Positions 17,576 through 27,836 of a stretch of 64,000 nucleotides of DNA are shown here, piece after piece. The translations under genes were made by a program, and so were the position numbers. Location: NCBI RefSeq assembly GCF_011927905.1, contig NZ_JAATJL010000001.1, positions 1,240,001-1,304,000 on the forward strand, in the 5' to 3' direction. The stretch is from Arthrobacter pigmenti. GTDB taxonomy: Bacteria > Actinomycetota > Actinomycetes > Actinomycetales > Micrococcaceae. The notes under the pieces are model-generated. The model did no database searches and had not been told where the DNA came from. It was given only the letters and a program-made list of their open reading frames with translations. Every line of letters starts with the position of its first letter. Position 1 is the first letter of the stretch.

Positions 17576-19128
17576 CTTTCGAGGGTGCCACGGACCGGCT
17601 GGATCATCTCAAGACGTGGGACGCCGACTGGGCCGGACTCCGCGTGGTGGTCGCGGGAATAGGGCTTTCCGGGTTCTCAGCCGCCGACACCCTGATTGAA
17701 CTCGGCGCCCGGGTCGTGGTGTGCGACGCCACGGACTCGGAGGAGAACCGGGCCAAAGCCGACACACTGCGAATCGTGGGTGCCGTGGAGGTCCTGCTGG
17801 GAGCAGAGCCCGCGCAAACGCTCCCTGACGTAGAGGGATCGGCACCAGAGCTCATTGTCACCTCACCCGGTTGGCGTCCGAACCAACCTTTGCTCGCGGC
17901 CGCCGCGGGCTCGGGCATCCCGATCTGGGGGGACGTTGAACTCGCCTGGCGCGTCCGCGTCCGCGAAGGAAGACCCACAGCCGAGTGGTTGACCATCACC
18001 GGCACAAACGGCAAGACCACCACGGTAACCCTCGCAGAGTCCATGCTGCGGGCAGCGGGTCTGCGCGCGGTTGCGGCAGGCAATGTCGGTACGCCGTTGC
18101 TCGATGCCATTCGTGACCCGCAGGGGTATGACGTGATCGCCGTTGAACTTTCAAGCTTCCAGCTCCACTGGAGTTCCAGCATTGCTCCGCTGGCCAGCGT
18201 CTGCCTTAATCTCGCCGAAGATCATGTGGACTGGCACGGAAGCTTTGAGGCCTACCGGGCGGACAAGGCCAAAATCTACGAGAACACGCAGATTGCCTGT
18301 ATCTACAACGTAGAGGATCCCGCCACCGAACGGATGGTCGAGGAAGCCGATGTCCAGGAGGGTTGCCGGGCCATCGGCTTCACCACGGACACGCCGGCAA
18401 TCAGCATGATGGGCGTAGTGGACGGCCTGCTGGTTGACCGCGCGTTCATCGAGCAGAGGAAGGACTCTGCCGCTGAACTTGCCTCCGTCACCGACCTCGG
18501 TGAGGTCGTTCCCCGGCACCTGGTGGCCAACGCGCTGGCCGCCGCCGCGCTGGTGCGGGCGGCGGGAGTACCGGCGGCGGCCGTGCGGGACGGGCTCCGA
18601 AACTTCTCTCCGTCCGGCCACCGCATAGAACTGGTGGCAGCACGGGACGGAGTGCTGTGGATCAACGATTCCAAGGCAACGAATCCACACGCGGCGGATG
18701 CCTCGCTGTCCTCCTTCCACTCGGTCGTCTGGATCGCGGGCGGGCTTTCCAAGGGCGTCGACTACACGGATCTGGTCCGCAGGAATGTGACGCGTTTCAA
18801 GGCCGTGGTCCTGATCGGGAAGGACAGTTCGGACCTCGCGTCCGCTCTGGCCCGACACGCACCGGATGTTCCGCTGATACACCCGGCAGCGGGTCACACT
18901 GGTAAGGACGGGTTGCCGGTCGAGAACTCGAACTCCGACGGCGTCCTGGCCATGCGGGCGGCAGTTTCTGAGTCGCTACGGATAGCCGAGGACGGCGACA
19001 CGGTGCTCATGGCGCCGGCGGCCGCGTCAATGGACCAGTTCCCTTCCTACGATCGCCGTGGCGACGCCTTCATCGAGGCGGTCCGCGGGATTGTGGAGGG
19101 ACAGGGATTCACCGCTAAGGAGTTGTAA
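17572..19128 (+). CDS. murD: UDP-MurNAc-L-alanine:D-glutamate ligase MurD
   Basis: Adds D-Glu to UDP-MurNAc-L-Ala. Rossmann start VVVAGIGLSGFSAADTL, P-loop ITGTNGKTTTVTLAESML, NVGTPLLDAI, ELSSFQL, LNLAEDHVDWHGS, and WINDSKATNPHAADASL are all present. I chose GTG 17572, which forms a GTGA overlap with mraY and gives 518 residues; an in-frame ATG at 17557 would add five residues inside mraY. The C-terminal domain ends in VLMAPAAASMDQFPSY. The stop shares one base with the ftsW ATG. Confidence 0.94.
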   Translation: MTFEGATDRLDHLKTWDADWAGLRVVVAGIGLSGFSAADTLIELGARVVVCDATDSEENRAKADTLRIVGAVEVLLGAEPAQTLPDVEGSAPELIVTSPGWRPNQPLLAAAAGSGIPIWGDVELAWRVRVREGRPTAEWLTITGTNGKTTTVTLAESMLRAAGLRAVAAGNVGTPLLDAIRDPQGYDVIAVELSSFQLHWSSSIAPLASVCLNLAEDHVDWHGSFEAYRADKAKIYENTQIACIYNVEDPATERMVEEADVQEGCRAIGFTTDTPAISMMGVVDGLLVDRAFIEQRKDSAAELASVTDLGEVVPRHLVANALAAAALVRAAGVPAAAVRDGLRNFSPSGHRIELVAARDGVLWINDSKATNPHAADASLSSFHSVVWIAGGLSKGVDYTDLVRRNVTRFKAVVLIGKDSSDLASALARHAPDVPLIHPAAGHTGKDGLPVENSNSDGVLAMRAAVSESLRIAEDGDTVLMAPAAASMDQFPSYDRRGDAFIEAVRGIVEGQGFTAKEL

Positions 19129-20498
19129 TGGTCAGCACGCCCACCCGGCATCCCCGCCGGAAACCGGCGTTGCGGCCGCACCCCGTAGCCAAGCGGTCCA
19201 CACCGACAACGCAAGCGGAAAGCTCACCGGGCCCCGCCGTCGTCGAACCCCCTCCGGAAAGAACCGGATTAGTAGGTAAGTTTGTTCGCCTTTGGCGCTT
19301 CCTCGAGGGGTCCGACAAACAAACCAGCGGTTCCAGTTACTACATGATTCTCGGCGCCACCCTGGCACTGACCGCCATCGGTCTCATGATGGTCCTCTCG
19401 GCGTCCTCCGTGGAGTCGATCGCCAAGGCTGCGTCAAGCGTTGAACCTACTGACGAGGGCGCGATCGTCTTCGACTTCTTCTTCAAGCAGAGCATGTATG
19501 CCGTGCTCGGTGTTGTCATGATGCTTGTCCTCTCACGCTTTGGGCCCCGAATGTTCAAAATACTGGCGTGGCCGGGACTCGGCGTCGCGGTGGTTCTCCT
19601 GGTTCTTGTGCTCATCATCGGTGAAAGCATCAACGGGAACCAGAACTGGATCCGCATCGGCAACCAGTCGCTGCAACCGTCCGAACCCGCCAAACTGGCC
19701 CTCGCACTCTGGTGCGCCACCGTGCTGGAGAGGAAGCGCGGGCTCGTCAGGGACTGGAAGCACGCGCTCGTCCCTGTGCTGCCGCTCGGTGGAGTCATCC
19801 TCCTACTGGTGATGCTCGGTGGGGACCTCGGGACCGCGATCATCCTTGGAATGATCATTGCGGCCGCGCTCTTCTTCGCCGGAGCGCCAATGAGGATGTT
19901 CATTCTTCTCGGGGTCGTCGGGATCGCCGCGGCTTTCGGCGCCACGTTACTGAACTCCACCCGGAGTACACGCATCGAAGCCTGGCTGCGCCTCAACTGT
20001 GAGAGCGCCCTGGACCCGTGCTTCCAATCGAACCAAGGCCTGTTCGCCCTTGCCTCCGGCGGTTGGTGGGGCGTGGGAATCGGGCAGAGTCGCCAGAAAT
20101 GGAACTGGATCCCGGAAGCGCACAACGATTTCATCTTCGCCATCATCGGCGAGGAGTTCGGTCTCGTCGGAACGCTCGTGGTTATCATCCTGTTCGGCAT
20201 CCTGGCCGTCGCCACGCTCCGGGTTGCCCGGCGTTACACCGATCCCTTCGTGCGGATCCTGATGGGATCGATCATGGTGTGGCTGATCGGGCAGGCGTTC
20301 GTCAATATCGGTATGGTCACGGGTGTGCTGCCCGTCATCGGAGTACCTTTGCCGTTCATCTCCTATGGTGGTTCGGCTCTGACCTTCACCCTGGCGGCGG
20401 TTGGCGTACTCCTGGCCTTCGCGCGCCGGATGCCCCCTGCCGTCCCCGAACCCGCCCAGATCGCAAGCAGCATGGAAAAGAGCAAGAGAACACCTTGA
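19128..20498 (+). CDS. ftsW: Lipid II polymerase FtsW (SEDS family)
   Basis: Ten-helix SEDS glycosyltransferase of 456 residues that polymerises septal glycan with FtsI. The N-terminal ~60 residues are cytosolic and basic. Signature segments are [77 protein letters not shown] with the conserved catalytic-region Glu/Asp, and [14 protein letters not shown]. The stop overlaps the murG start (TTGA). Confidence 0.95.
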   Translation: MVSTPTRHPRRKPALRPHPVAKRSTPTTQAESSPGPAVVEPPPERTGLVGKFVRLWRFLEGSDKQTSGSSYYMILGATLALTAIGLMMVLSASSVESIAKAASSVEPTDEGAIVFDFFFKQSMYAVLGVVMMLVLSRFGPRMFKILAWPGLGVAVVLLVLVLIIGESINGNQNWIRIGNQSLQPSEPAKLALALWCATVLERKRGLVRDWKHALVPVLPLGGVILLLVMLGGDLGTAIILGMIIAAALFFAGAPMRMFILLGVVGIAAAFGATLLNSTRSTRIEAWLRLNCESALDPCFQSNQGLFALASGGWWGVGIGQSRQKWNWIPEAHNDFIFAIIGEEFGLVGTLVVIILFGILAVATLRVARRYTDPFVRILMGSIMVWLIGQAFVNIGMVTGVLPVIGVPLPFISYGGSALTFTLAAVGVLLAFARRMPPAVPEPAQIASSMEKSKRTP

Positions 20499-21610
20499 GC
20501 GAGCCCACAAACCCGTCCGTTGTCCTCGCCGGCGGTGGTACGGCCGGTCATATCAGTCCGCTGCTGGCCATCGCACGCGCCCTGGACGAAGCCCAACCCG
20601 GCGTTTCCATCGTTGCGGTCGGTACCGCAGCCGGAATGGAAACCCGCATGGTGCCCGAGGCCGGTTACCGGCTTGAGACTATCGAACGCGTGCCCATGCC
20701 CCGCAGGCCGTCGATTGACCTGATCAAGTTGCCGGTGAGGCTCCTTCGCGCAGTGCGGCAGGCCCTCCGAATCATCGATGCAGCGTCAGCGGACGTCGTC
20801 GTCGGGGTTGGCGGTTATGTCTCGACGCCCCTCTACCTCGCCGCCTGGCTTCGCCGTGTTCCGGTGGTCATCCATGAGGCGAACGCGCGGCCGGGCCTGG
20901 CGAACCGCCTCGGCTCCCGGATAGCGAAGACAGTCGCCGTCGCCTTCCGCGGGACCGGCCTGCCGGATGAGCAGTGGGTGGGTATGCCCATGCGCAAGGA
21001 GATTTCAACCCTCGACCGCACAAGCGCCCGTGCTGCGGCACGGGAACGCCTCGGGCTGGATCCGCAGTTGCCTACCCTGATAGTCACCGGTGGTTCATCC
21101 GGGGCTGCCAGTATCAACCGAGCGGTGGCCGAAGCCGCTGCGGGGTTCGGCACGGATGGGTCAGGCGTACAGGTTCTGCACATCACGGGCCGGGACAAGC
21201 AGGTCACCGGGCCGGACGGTCGACTGCTTACCCGGCCGGGATACCGCCAGATCGAGTTCGTCGACGGCATGGAGAACGTCTACGCCGCGGCCGACCTCCT
21301 GCTCGCGCGTGCCGGCGCGGCGACCGTCTGTGAAGTTGCCGCGGTAGGTCTGCCCGCCATCCTGGTGCCCCTGCCGCACGGCAACGGTGAGCAGCGCCGA
21401 AACGCTGCCGAGCTCGTCGCGGCGGGCGGTGCAGTTCTGGTGGAGGACGCGCGTCTTTCGGGGAGCTGGCTCACAGCCGAGGCGCTCCCGCTCACACGAG
21501 ACACCGCGCGGCTGGCACGGATGTCCGCTGCCGCCGCACCCCTGGGCGTGCGTGACGCCGACGCCAGGATGGCCGGCCTGATCCTCGACGCTGCTGGAGT
21601 TCGCCCATGA
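20495..21610 (+). CDS. murG: UDP-GlcNAc:lipid I GlcNAc transferase MurG
   Basis: Peripheral GT28 enzyme of 371 residues that converts lipid I to lipid II. The diphosphate loop is [19 protein letters not shown]; further motifs are [39 protein letters not shown] and the donor-binding [34 protein letters not shown] (cited from its start [10 protein letters not shown]). The start is TTG at 20495 in a TTGA overlap with the ftsW stop; the longer in-frame opening upstream is only a shadow of ftsW. Only six residues precede the first strand, as expected. Confidence 0.95.
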   Translation: MSEPTNPSVVLAGGGTAGHISPLLAIARALDEAQPGVSIVAVGTAAGMETRMVPEAGYRLETIERVPMPRRPSIDLIKLPVRLLRAVRQALRIIDAASADVVVGVGGYVSTPLYLAAWLRRVPVVIHEANARPGLANRLGSRIAKTVAVAFRGTGLPDEQWVGMPMRKEISTLDRTSARAAARERLGLDPQLPTLIVTGGSSGAASINRAVAEAAAGFGTDGSGVQVLHITGRDKQVTGPDGRLLTRPGYRQIEFVDGMENVYAAADLLLARAGAATVCEVAAVGLPAILVPLPHGNGEQRRNAAELVAAGGAVLVEDARLSGSWLTAEALPLTRDTARLARMSAAAAPLGVRDADARMAGLILDAAGVRP

Positions 21611-23013
21611 GCGCGGTAGTAGCAGAGCTGGGCACGGTCCACTTCATCGGGCTTGGCGGTGCGGGGATGTCCGCCGTCGCAAGGGTACTGCTCGGGAGAT
21701 CGGTACCGGTCTCCGGGTCGGATGCGGCGGATTCAAGGGGACTCCAGGCACTTGCTGCACTCGGCGCTCGCGTGCACGTCGGGCATGACGCCGCAAACCT
21801 TGGCTCTGCGGACACGGTCGTCGTCTCGAGCGCTATCCGGGAGAGCAATCCGGAACTTCTCGAGGCCAAAACGCGCGGACTGCGGGTACTTCACCGCTCG
21901 GAGGCACTGGCGGCAGCGATGGACGGACGTACCGTGGTCGCGGTGGCTGGCACCCACGGCAAAACCACCACCACATCCATGATCACCGTCATGCTGCAGG
22001 CTGCAGGCAGGGCGCCGTCGTTCGCCATCGGCGGGGACGTTGCGGCACTGGGGGTGAACGCCGCCTGGGAAGAAGGCGAGGTCTTCGTGGCCGAGGCGGA
22101 TGAATCCGATGGCTCCTTCCTCAACTACCGGCCGCGCATCGGTGTCGTGACCAATGTCGAGGCCGATCATCTGGACCACTACGGTTCGGCGGCCGCGGTG
22201 TTCGAATCGTTCGACCGTTTCGCGGCGCTCCTTCCCGACGACGACGGCGTTCTGGTTGCGTGCCGGGATGACGAGGGTGCCGCGGCTCTCGCCGAGCGGA
22301 CGGCCGGCTCGCGTCGCGTGTGCACCTACGGATACGGCGAGAGCGCCGACGTGCGAGTCAGTGCCACCCGGGCTGTGGGAAGCACCTCCAACAGTCTCCT
22401 GTCCTTCACGCTGGACGGTCTGGACAGCCAGCAGGAACTTCAGCTGGGCGTACCGGGACGGCACAACGTCCTGAACGCTGCAGCCGCCTTCGCAGTGGGG
22501 CTGGAGCTGGGAGTGGATCCAGCGGCCGCAGCCGCGGGCCTTGCCGCTTTCTCCGGCGCCGCCCGCCGGTTCGAGGCTAAAGGCGAGAACCGCGGTGTGC
22601 GGGTTTTCGATGAGTACGCGCACCACCCAACAGAGGTTGCTGCAGCGATGGCCGCTGCGCGTACGGTTGCGGGTGATCACAGAGTGCACGTCCTCTTCCA
22701 ACCGCACCTCTTCTCCCGCACGCGTGAGTTCGCGGTGGAATTCGCCGCTGCGCTGTCCCAGGCCGACTCGGTCCGCGTGCTCGACATCTATGCCGCGCGT
22801 GAAGATCCTGTGCCGGGAGTGACCAGCCGGCGGATCACCGACCGCCTTACGGTTCCCGGCGGCTACTTCCCCGACGCCGAGAACGCTTTGCGTGAGATCG
22901 TGCATACAGCGCAGCCCGGAGACATCGTCCTGACGGTCGGAGCAGGCGACGTTACCCGATTCGGCCCTGTGCTGGTCGAACTGCTTGCCGAAGATGGAGG
23001 AGGTTCGTCATGA
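21607..23013 (+). CDS. murC: UDP-MurNAc:L-alanine ligase MurC
   Basis: First stem-peptide ligase, 468 residues. It has [19 protein letters not shown], the dipeptide-type [11 protein letters not shown], the ATP loop [45 protein letters not shown], and [19 protein letters not shown] overlaps at both ends (murG, ftsQ) imply one coupled operon. Confidence 0.96.
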   Translation: MSAVVAELGTVHFIGLGGAGMSAVARVLLGRSVPVSGSDAADSRGLQALAALGARVHVGHDAANLGSADTVVVSSAIRESNPELLEAKTRGLRVLHRSEALAAAMDGRTVVAVAGTHGKTTTTSMITVMLQAAGRAPSFAIGGDVAALGVNAAWEEGEVFVAEADESDGSFLNYRPRIGVVTNVEADHLDHYGSAAAVFESFDRFAALLPDDDGVLVACRDDEGAAALAERTAGSRRVCTYGYGESADVRVSATRAVGSTSNSLLSFTLDGLDSQQELQLGVPGRHNVLNAAAAFAVGLELGVDPAAAAAGLAAFSGAARRFEAKGENRGVRVFDEYAHHPTEVAAAMAAARTVAGDHRVHVLFQPHLFSRTREFAVEFAAALSQADSVRVLDIYAAREDPVPGVTSRRITDRLTVPGGYFPDAENALREIVHTAQPGDIVLTVGAGDVTRFGPVLVELLAEDGGGSS

Positions 23014-23918
23014 GCTCCCGCGCTCCACGCCGGCCGAACAGCGGCAGACCCCCGGCGTCGTCGTTCGCCTCCGACACCATCAGCGCACAGAAAAGCGTTC
23101 CCGAGGCGGCTGCGGAGCACAGGGGAGAAGCGCCCCAGGAAGCCATTACTGCACGGAAGGACGCCCCGGTTGCCCTGATGGACCGAGGTGAGGATTCCGG
23201 CACCGTCGTCGCATTCCCTGAACCGCAGGCGCGGCGACGACGGCGGTGGTGGCTGATCGGCACCTCCGCCGTGATACTGGCGATTGCCGGGTTGCTCGCC
23301 TACCTCGTTTTCTCGCCTGCCCTGGCAGTGCGGAACCTGGACATCCAGGGCAACGGGCTGGTGCCCACCGAACGGGTGTCGGCTGCCCTGGCACCGCTCG
23401 TAGGGAGGTCCCTCACCCAGATCAGCGACGACGATGTGCGTGCGCTGCTGGCTGACTTCCCGCCTGTCCAGGATGTTTCCGTGGCTGCCTCTCCGCCCTC
23501 GACCCTGAACGTCACCATCGTCGAGCGCGTGCCTGTCGCCATTTTGGAAAGCGGCGGGAAATTTCTCCTCATCGATTCCGAGGGCCGCGAGCTGGCCACC
23601 GTCGCTGAGCGCGAGTCCGTGGCGCTGCCACTGATCGACGGCGGCGAGAACGCCGTGAACAGCGATGTGTTCTCTTCGATCACAGCGGTGCTGGCCTCGC
23701 TGCCGGCCGACATTCTGGAACGGTTAGTGCACGCTTCCGCGAACTCCATTGACTCGGTGGAATTGAAGTTGACGGACGGTAAGACGATCTTTTGGGGAAG
23801 CGCTGAGGAGAACGCTGCCAAAGCGCGGGTTCTTGCGGCGCTGCTCACCCTCGGAGAGCAGGATCCGCCGGTCTCGGTGTACGACATAAGCACGCCATCG
23901 CGCCCGGTAACCCGATGA
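23010..23918 (+). CDS. ftsQ: Divisome protein FtsQ/DivIB
   Basis: Bitopic membrane protein of 302 residues. An ~80-residue basic/polar cytosolic region ends at RRRRWW, followed by the helix WLIGTSAVILAIAGLLAYLV (about 81-101). The POTRA domain follows (LAVRNLDIQGNGLVPTERV to about residue 175) and then the FtsQ beta domain (AILESGGKFLLIDSEGREL). It links FtsL/FtsB-type partners to FtsWI. No ftsA follows; ftsZ is next, as in other actinobacteria. Confidence 0.94.
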   Translation: MSSRAPRRPNSGRPPASSFASDTISAQKSVPEAAAEHRGEAPQEAITARKDAPVALMDRGEDSGTVVAFPEPQARRRRRWWLIGTSAVILAIAGLLAYLVFSPALAVRNLDIQGNGLVPTERVSAALAPLVGRSLTQISDDDVRALLADFPPVQDVSVAASPPSTLNVTIVERVPVAILESGGKFLLIDSEGRELATVAERESVALPLIDGGENAVNSDVFSSITAVLASLPADILERLVHASANSIDSVELKLTDGKTIFWGSAEENAAKARVLAALLTLGEQDPPVSVYDISTPSRPVTR

Positions 23919-23994
23919 AGTTTTCCGACACGCTGCGGTGGTCATTGCATGGCAGTGCCACTGCCCCTAGCGTCTCAGTAAGAAGTTACTTGAC

Positions 23995-24029
23995 ATAACG
24001 TTAACCCTCAAGTTGAGAGTGAACGTTAT
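23995..24029. promoter_or_regulatory. 35-bp dyad symmetry upstream of ftsZ
   Basis: ATAACGTT (23995-24002) and AACGTTAT (24022-24029) are inverted about the same centre (24012) as an inner CTCAA-g-TTGAG; 15 of 17 base pairs are complementary. It lies in the 183-base ftsQ-ftsZ gap. A TTGACA hexamer at 23990-23995 abuts the left arm and could be a -35 for an ftsZ-specific promoter, though the -10 is weak (TTGAGA at 24013). It could be an operator or a 5' leader hairpin. Confidence 0.6.
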
Positions 24030-24101
24030 CCAGGTTGAAGGTTGGGCACTCAGCTTTCAATATCCCAATACAGCGCACAGATCGAACAAGGGACACAGGA
24101 C

Positions 24102-25298
24102 GTGGCAGCACCGCAGAATTACTTGGCCGTCATCAAGGTCGTCGGCATCGGCGGCGGTGGCGTGAACGCCGTAAACCGCATGATTGAGGTCGGGCTGCGC
24201 GGCGTGGAATTCATCGCCATCAATACCGATGCGCAGGCGCTGCTGATGAGCGACGCCGACGTGAAGCTTGACGTCGGACGTGAACTCACAAGGGGCCTGG
24301 GCGCAGGCGCGGATCCCGAGGTTGGACGCAAGGCGGCTGAAGACCATGCCGAGGAGATCGAAGAGGTAATTCGCGGCGCCGACATGGTCTTCGTCACTGC
24401 AGGAGAAGGCGGCGGCACGGGCACGGGCGGGGCTCCCGTCGTTGCGCGCATCGCACGTTCGCTTGGAGCGCTGACCATCGGTGTTGTGACGCGTCCGTTC
24501 ACCTTCGAAGGACGCCGCCGTTCGAATCAGGCGGAGACCGGCATTGACACCCTGCGGGACGAGGTCGACACGCTGATTGTCATCCCGAATGACAGGCTGC
24601 TTTCGATCAGCGACCGTAACGTCTCTATGCTCGATGCGTTCCGCTCCGCGGACCAGGTGCTGCTCTCCGGTGTTCAGGGCATCACCGATCTCATCACCAC
24701 CCCGGGCCTTATCAACCTCGACTTCGCCGACGTCAAGTCGGTCATGCAGGGTGCCGGATCAGCGCTCATGGGCATCGGCTCGGCTCGCGGAGAGGATCGC
24801 GCGGTCAAGGCAGCAGAGCTGGCTATCGCTTCGCCGCTGCTTGAGGCGTCGATTGACGGGGCGCATGGGGTCCTGCTTTCGATTCAGGGTGGCTCGGACC
24901 TCGGTCTGTTCGAGATCAACGAGGCAGCGCGCCTGGTCCAGGAAGTTGCGCATCCTGAGGCGAACATCATCTTCGGTGCCGTTATCGACGACGCCCTCGG
25001 CGACGAAGCGCGTGTGACGGTTATCGCCGCCGGCTTCGACCAGGTGGATGCGACGTCCCAGCCGGCGACACCGGCGGCGAAGCCGGCTTCGGCGCCCGCT
25101 GTCGGCAGGGAGGCCGCACCCGTGCCGCAGACTGTTGCCGCAGGCGTGGGAGGCGGCTGGGCGCATAACTCCTCCAACGGCAGCCGCAACGACGTGCCTG
25201 GAGATTCAGGCTTTGATGTCGACCTCCCCGCCGTCGTCGAACCTGACTACTCGGCAGGCCGCTCGGATGACCTGGACGTTCCCGACTTCCTAAAGTAA
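24102..25298 (+). CDS. ftsZ: Cell division GTPase FtsZ
   Basis: Tubulin-like GTPase forming the Z ring, 398 residues. The N-terminus [22 protein letters not shown]-binding signature [16 protein letters not shown]7 loop [11 protein letters not shown] with catalytic Asp, a variable linker from about residue 312, and the C-terminal partner-binding peptide [10 protein letters not shown] are all present. The start is GTG at 24102 ([12 protein letters not shown], the actinobacterial N-terminus); an in-frame TTG at 24042 would add 20 unrelated residues. Confidence 0.97.
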   Translation: MAAPQNYLAVIKVVGIGGGGVNAVNRMIEVGLRGVEFIAINTDAQALLMSDADVKLDVGRELTRGLGAGADPEVGRKAAEDHAEEIEEVIRGADMVFVTAGEGGGTGTGGAPVVARIARSLGALTIGVVTRPFTFEGRRRSNQAETGIDTLRDEVDTLIVIPNDRLLSISDRNVSMLDAFRSADQVLLSGVQGITDLITTPGLINLDFADVKSVMQGAGSALMGIGSARGEDRAVKAAELAIASPLLEASIDGAHGVLLSIQGGSDLGLFEINEAARLVQEVAHPEANIIFGAVIDDALGDEARVTVIAAGFDQVDATSQPATPAAKPASAPAVGREAAPVPQTVAAGVGGGWAHNSSNGSRNDVPGDSGFDVDLPAVVEPDYSAGRSDDLDVPDFLK

Positions 25299-25301
25299 GC
25301 G

Positions 25302-26015
25302 GTGTTCTTCTGGACATCGCTGGCTGCTGCCGGCGTTCGGATCGCCTTCACGAGTCGGGCGGCCGGTAACCTTGCAACGCATGTCGGTGATGATCCGGAA
25401 AGATCAGCACGCAACAGGTCCGTCCTGGAATCGGGAATGGGGATCGCGCCCGGATCGCTGCGGTTCATGAACCAGACCCATTCGACCATCGTGGCGCAGG
25501 TTGTATGTGGGGTTCCTGACGCTGATGCTCTGGTCAGCCCGGCAGGATCGGAAGCGTTGGCCGTGCTGGTTGCGGACTGCGTGCCGGTGGTCCTCGTTGG
25601 CGTTGATTCCCATGGTGCCGCTTCCACCGCGGTGGTGCATGCAGGCAGAAAAGGGGTGGAAGGCAACATCGCAGGCAGGGCCGTCAGCAGTCTTCGGGAA
25701 TCCGGAGCGGAGACGGTCAACGCCTGGATTGGGCCGTCCGTTTGTGGTGCGTGTTACGAGGTCCCCGCGGAATTGCGGGCGCGCGTGGCAGGTGCAGTGC
25801 CCTCGACCTTCAGCACCACGAGCTGGGGGACGCCGGCGCTGGACCTTCCCACGGGCGTTCGCACTCAGCTGGGCGCGGCCGGGGCGCTGGTTCAGGAACT
25901 CGGTCCGGCCCCCAGTCACCTCTGCAGCCTCGAGAACGATGAACTGTTCTCGCATCGCGCCGTGGGCAGGGGACGTCCGGTAGGACGTATGGCGGGGTTG
26001 GTGTGGCAGGCATGA
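25302..26015 (+). CDS. pgeF: Peptidoglycan editing factor PgeF (laccase-domain, DUF152)
   Basis: 237 residues. In E. coli the homologue YfiH removes mis-incorporated L-Ser from UDP-MurNAc by amidase action; the family also shows copper-dependent oxidase and nucleoside activities. Metal ligands are visible: His in MNQTHSTIV, Cys in VADCVPVVL and His in VVHAGRKGVEG. IGPSVCGACYEVP and HLCSLENDELFSHR are further family blocks. GTG start three bases after ftsZ; stop overlaps the next start. Confidence 0.88.
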   Translation: MFFWTSLAAAGVRIAFTSRAAGNLATHVGDDPERSARNRSVLESGMGIAPGSLRFMNQTHSTIVAQVVCGVPDADALVSPAGSEALAVLVADCVPVVLVGVDSHGAASTAVVHAGRKGVEGNIAGRAVSSLRESGAETVNAWIGPSVCGACYEVPAELRARVAGAVPSTFSTTSWGTPALDLPTGVRTQLGAAGALVQELGPAPSHLCSLENDELFSHRAVGRGRPVGRMAGLVWQA

Positions 26016-26749
26016 TCCACCCCGACAGGCGCGCCCAACTAGCGGGCAACCTCGGCCGGGTCAGGGCGCGCATAGATGAAGCGTTGGCCGCTACGGGCAG
26101 TGCCAGCCGTCCCACCCTCATCGTGGTCACAAAGTTCTTCCCCGCATCGGATGTCGGCTTACTGGCTTCGCTTGGCGTGCAGGATGTAGGCGAAAACCGC
26201 GATCAGGAAGCTGCGGCGAAGGCGGCAGAGGCCTCAGACCCGCGCTTACGGTGGCATTTCATTGGGCAGCTGCAGACAAACAAGGCGCGGTCCGTGGTTG
26301 CCTATGCGCACTCCGTGCACTCCGTGGACCGGGTTTCGCTTGTCAACGCCCTTGAGAAGGCCGTAGCGAAGGAGCAGGAGCGTCGGGCGGAGACCGGTGA
26401 GCCGGCGCGCACCCCGCTCGAGTGCTACGTGCAGGTGAACCTCGCGGACAACCCGACCGGCAGCCGGGGCGGGGCCGTGCCATCGGAGGTACCCGAGCTC
26501 GCGACCCGAATTGACGATGCCGGCCAGCTGCGGTTGGCAGGGGTCATGGCCGTCGCCCCGCTGGGAGCAGATCCCCGTGAGGCGTTCGCGCGGCTGGCAG
26601 CGATCTCGGCCGACGTCGTCGCCCGCCACCCCGAAGCCCGGGCGATCTCGGCCGGGATGAGCGGTGATTTGGAGCATGCAATCGTAGCGGGCGCGACACA
26701 CCTGCGCGTCGGCTCAGATGTCCTCGGCGCGCGACCGCCCTTGGGGTAG
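26012..26749 (+). CDS. YggS/PLPBP-family pyridoxal phosphate homeostasis protein
   Basis: Single-domain PLP-binding TIM barrel of 245 residues. The PLP lysine is in IVVTKFFPASDV; also VGENRDQEAAAKA, WHFIGQLQTNKAR, AHSVHSVDR, VQVNLADNP, and the phosphate-cradle ISAGMSGDLEHAI. It buffers free PLP and affects amino-acid pools; conserved between ftsZ and sepF in Gram-positives. ATG 26012 makes an ATGA overlap with pgeF; GTG 26003 is an in-frame alternative. Confidence 0.93.
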   Translation: MIHPDRRAQLAGNLGRVRARIDEALAATGSASRPTLIVVTKFFPASDVGLLASLGVQDVGENRDQEAAAKAAEASDPRLRWHFIGQLQTNKARSVVAYAHSVHSVDRVSLVNALEKAVAKEQERRAETGEPARTPLECYVQVNLADNPTGSRGGAVPSEVPELATRIDDAGQLRLAGVMAVAPLGADPREAFARLAAISADVVARHPEARAISAGMSGDLEHAIVAGATHLRVGSDVLGARPPLG

Positions 26750-26815
26750 CGTCAACGCTGTAACCGCGGGCGTTTCGCACCACCGGTGCATGACGAAGGA
26801 ATGACAGGAGCTACC

Positions 26816-27331
26816 ATGGCTGGCGCACTGCGCAAGACAATGATCTACCTTGGGCTCGCCGACGGTGACGAGCACTACGAGCCCGAGCCCAAGACATCCA
26901 ACAGCAGGAATGAGGACTACTCCGTGGACTACGACCGTGACGAGCGCCATGTTGATCCTGCGCCCGTGACCAAGGCCGCCCCGGAGGAGTACCGTGCGCC
27001 GGTTACCCCGATCAAACGTGCGCAGTCGGCCCGTGAGGACGCTTCTTCCCTACGCCAGATCACTACGGTGCACCCTCGTTCCTACAATGATGCGAAGCTC
27101 ATCGGCGAAAGCTTCCGGGACGGTATTCCAGTCATCATGAACGTGACTGATATGGGCGAGGCAGACGCCAAGCGCCTCGTTGACTTCTCCGCCGGGCTTG
27201 TCTTCGGGTTGCATGGATCGATCGAGCGTGTCACGAACAAGGTATTCCTGCTGTCCCCGTCCTACATCGAAGTATTGGGCGAGGATCAGAAGGCCAGCGA
27301 TGGCCAGGCCAGTTTCTTCAATCAGAGCTGA
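26816..27331 (+). CDS. sepF: Cell division protein SepF
   Basis: 171 residues. SepF tethers FtsZ to the membrane, taking over the job of FtsA, which is absent from this cluster. The N-terminal [16 protein letters not shown] is the amphipathic membrane-targeting helix of actinobacterial SepF; an acidic linker follows; the C-terminal core [38 protein letters not shown] and the [15 protein letters not shown] strands form the FtsZ-binding dimer. ATG 26816 follows AGGAG; 10 extra in-frame residues upstream are rejected. Confidence 0.96.
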   Translation: MAGALRKTMIYLGLADGDEHYEPEPKTSNSRNEDYSVDYDRDERHVDPAPVTKAAPEEYRAPVTPIKRAQSAREDASSLRQITTVHPRSYNDAKLIGESFRDGIPVIMNVTDMGEADAKRLVDFSAGLVFGLHGSIERVTNKVFLLSPSYIEVLGEDQKASDGQASFFNQS

Positions 27332-27390
27332 CACGGTTTACTGTTTACAGACAACTATTCCGTTTCATGCCAGAGGACTGTGACTGACAC

Positions 27391-27684
27391 GTGAGCTTGG
27401 TGTTCGCTCTGATCTACCTGGTGCTGATGCTTTTCCAGCTCGCGCTGATCATCCGCATCGTGTATGACGCAGTGCAGATGTTCGCGCGGGGTTGGCGGCC
27501 GCGCAGGCTTGCCCTGGTTCTCGCGTCTGCGATCTATTCGGTCACTGACCCGCCCATCCGGCTGTTTCGGCGGCTCATTCCGCCGCTGCGTCTTGGGGGT
27601 GTTTCCCTGGATCTTGCGTTCCTTGTTGTCTTCCTCGGAGCGACTATTCTCAAGACCGTTGCCCGTGTGCTGGCCGAGGCCTGA
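27391..27684 (+). CDS. YggT family membrane protein
   Basis: 97 residues with two membrane segments (LVFALIYLVLMLFQLALIIRIVYD and LAFLVVFLGATILKTV, the first cited by its ends LVFALIYL and IIRIVYD). YSVTDPPIRLFRRLIPPLRLGGVSLD is the family signature (TDPxxxxxRxxxPP). Conserved between sepF and divIVA in actinobacteria and firmicutes; the molecular role is not established, though a link to membrane or osmotic homeostasis has been proposed. GTG start. Confidence 0.9.
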   Translation: MSLVFALIYLVLMLFQLALIIRIVYDAVQMFARGWRPRRLALVLASAIYSVTDPPIRLFRRLIPPLRLGGVSLDLAFLVVFLGATILKTVARVLAEA

Positions 27685-27722
27685 GCCGGTTAGTTTTCGA
27701 GACCTAAAAGATATACGCTGAA

Positions 27723-27738
27723 TCACATATTGGTGTGA
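27723..27738. promoter_or_regulatory. TCACA-N6-TGTGA inverted repeat upstream of divIVA
   Basis: Symmetric half-sites in the 152-base gap before divIVA, directly after a possible weak promoter (TTAGTT 27690, TATACG 27712). Could be an operator; regulator unknown. Confidence 0.3.
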
Positions 27739-27836
27739 ATCAGGAGTTTTACCTCCCCAAGCACGTCCACAATTCGGTACCGTTGTCAGGTCTGCTCGAC
27801 AGGCGGCTTCGACTAAATCCACTATGAGGTGACCAG

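Noticed and set aside
20018..20494. N-terminal extension of MurG
   Set aside because: Lies inside ftsW in another frame; the conserved glycosyltransferase start and a TTGA overlap fix the start at 20495.
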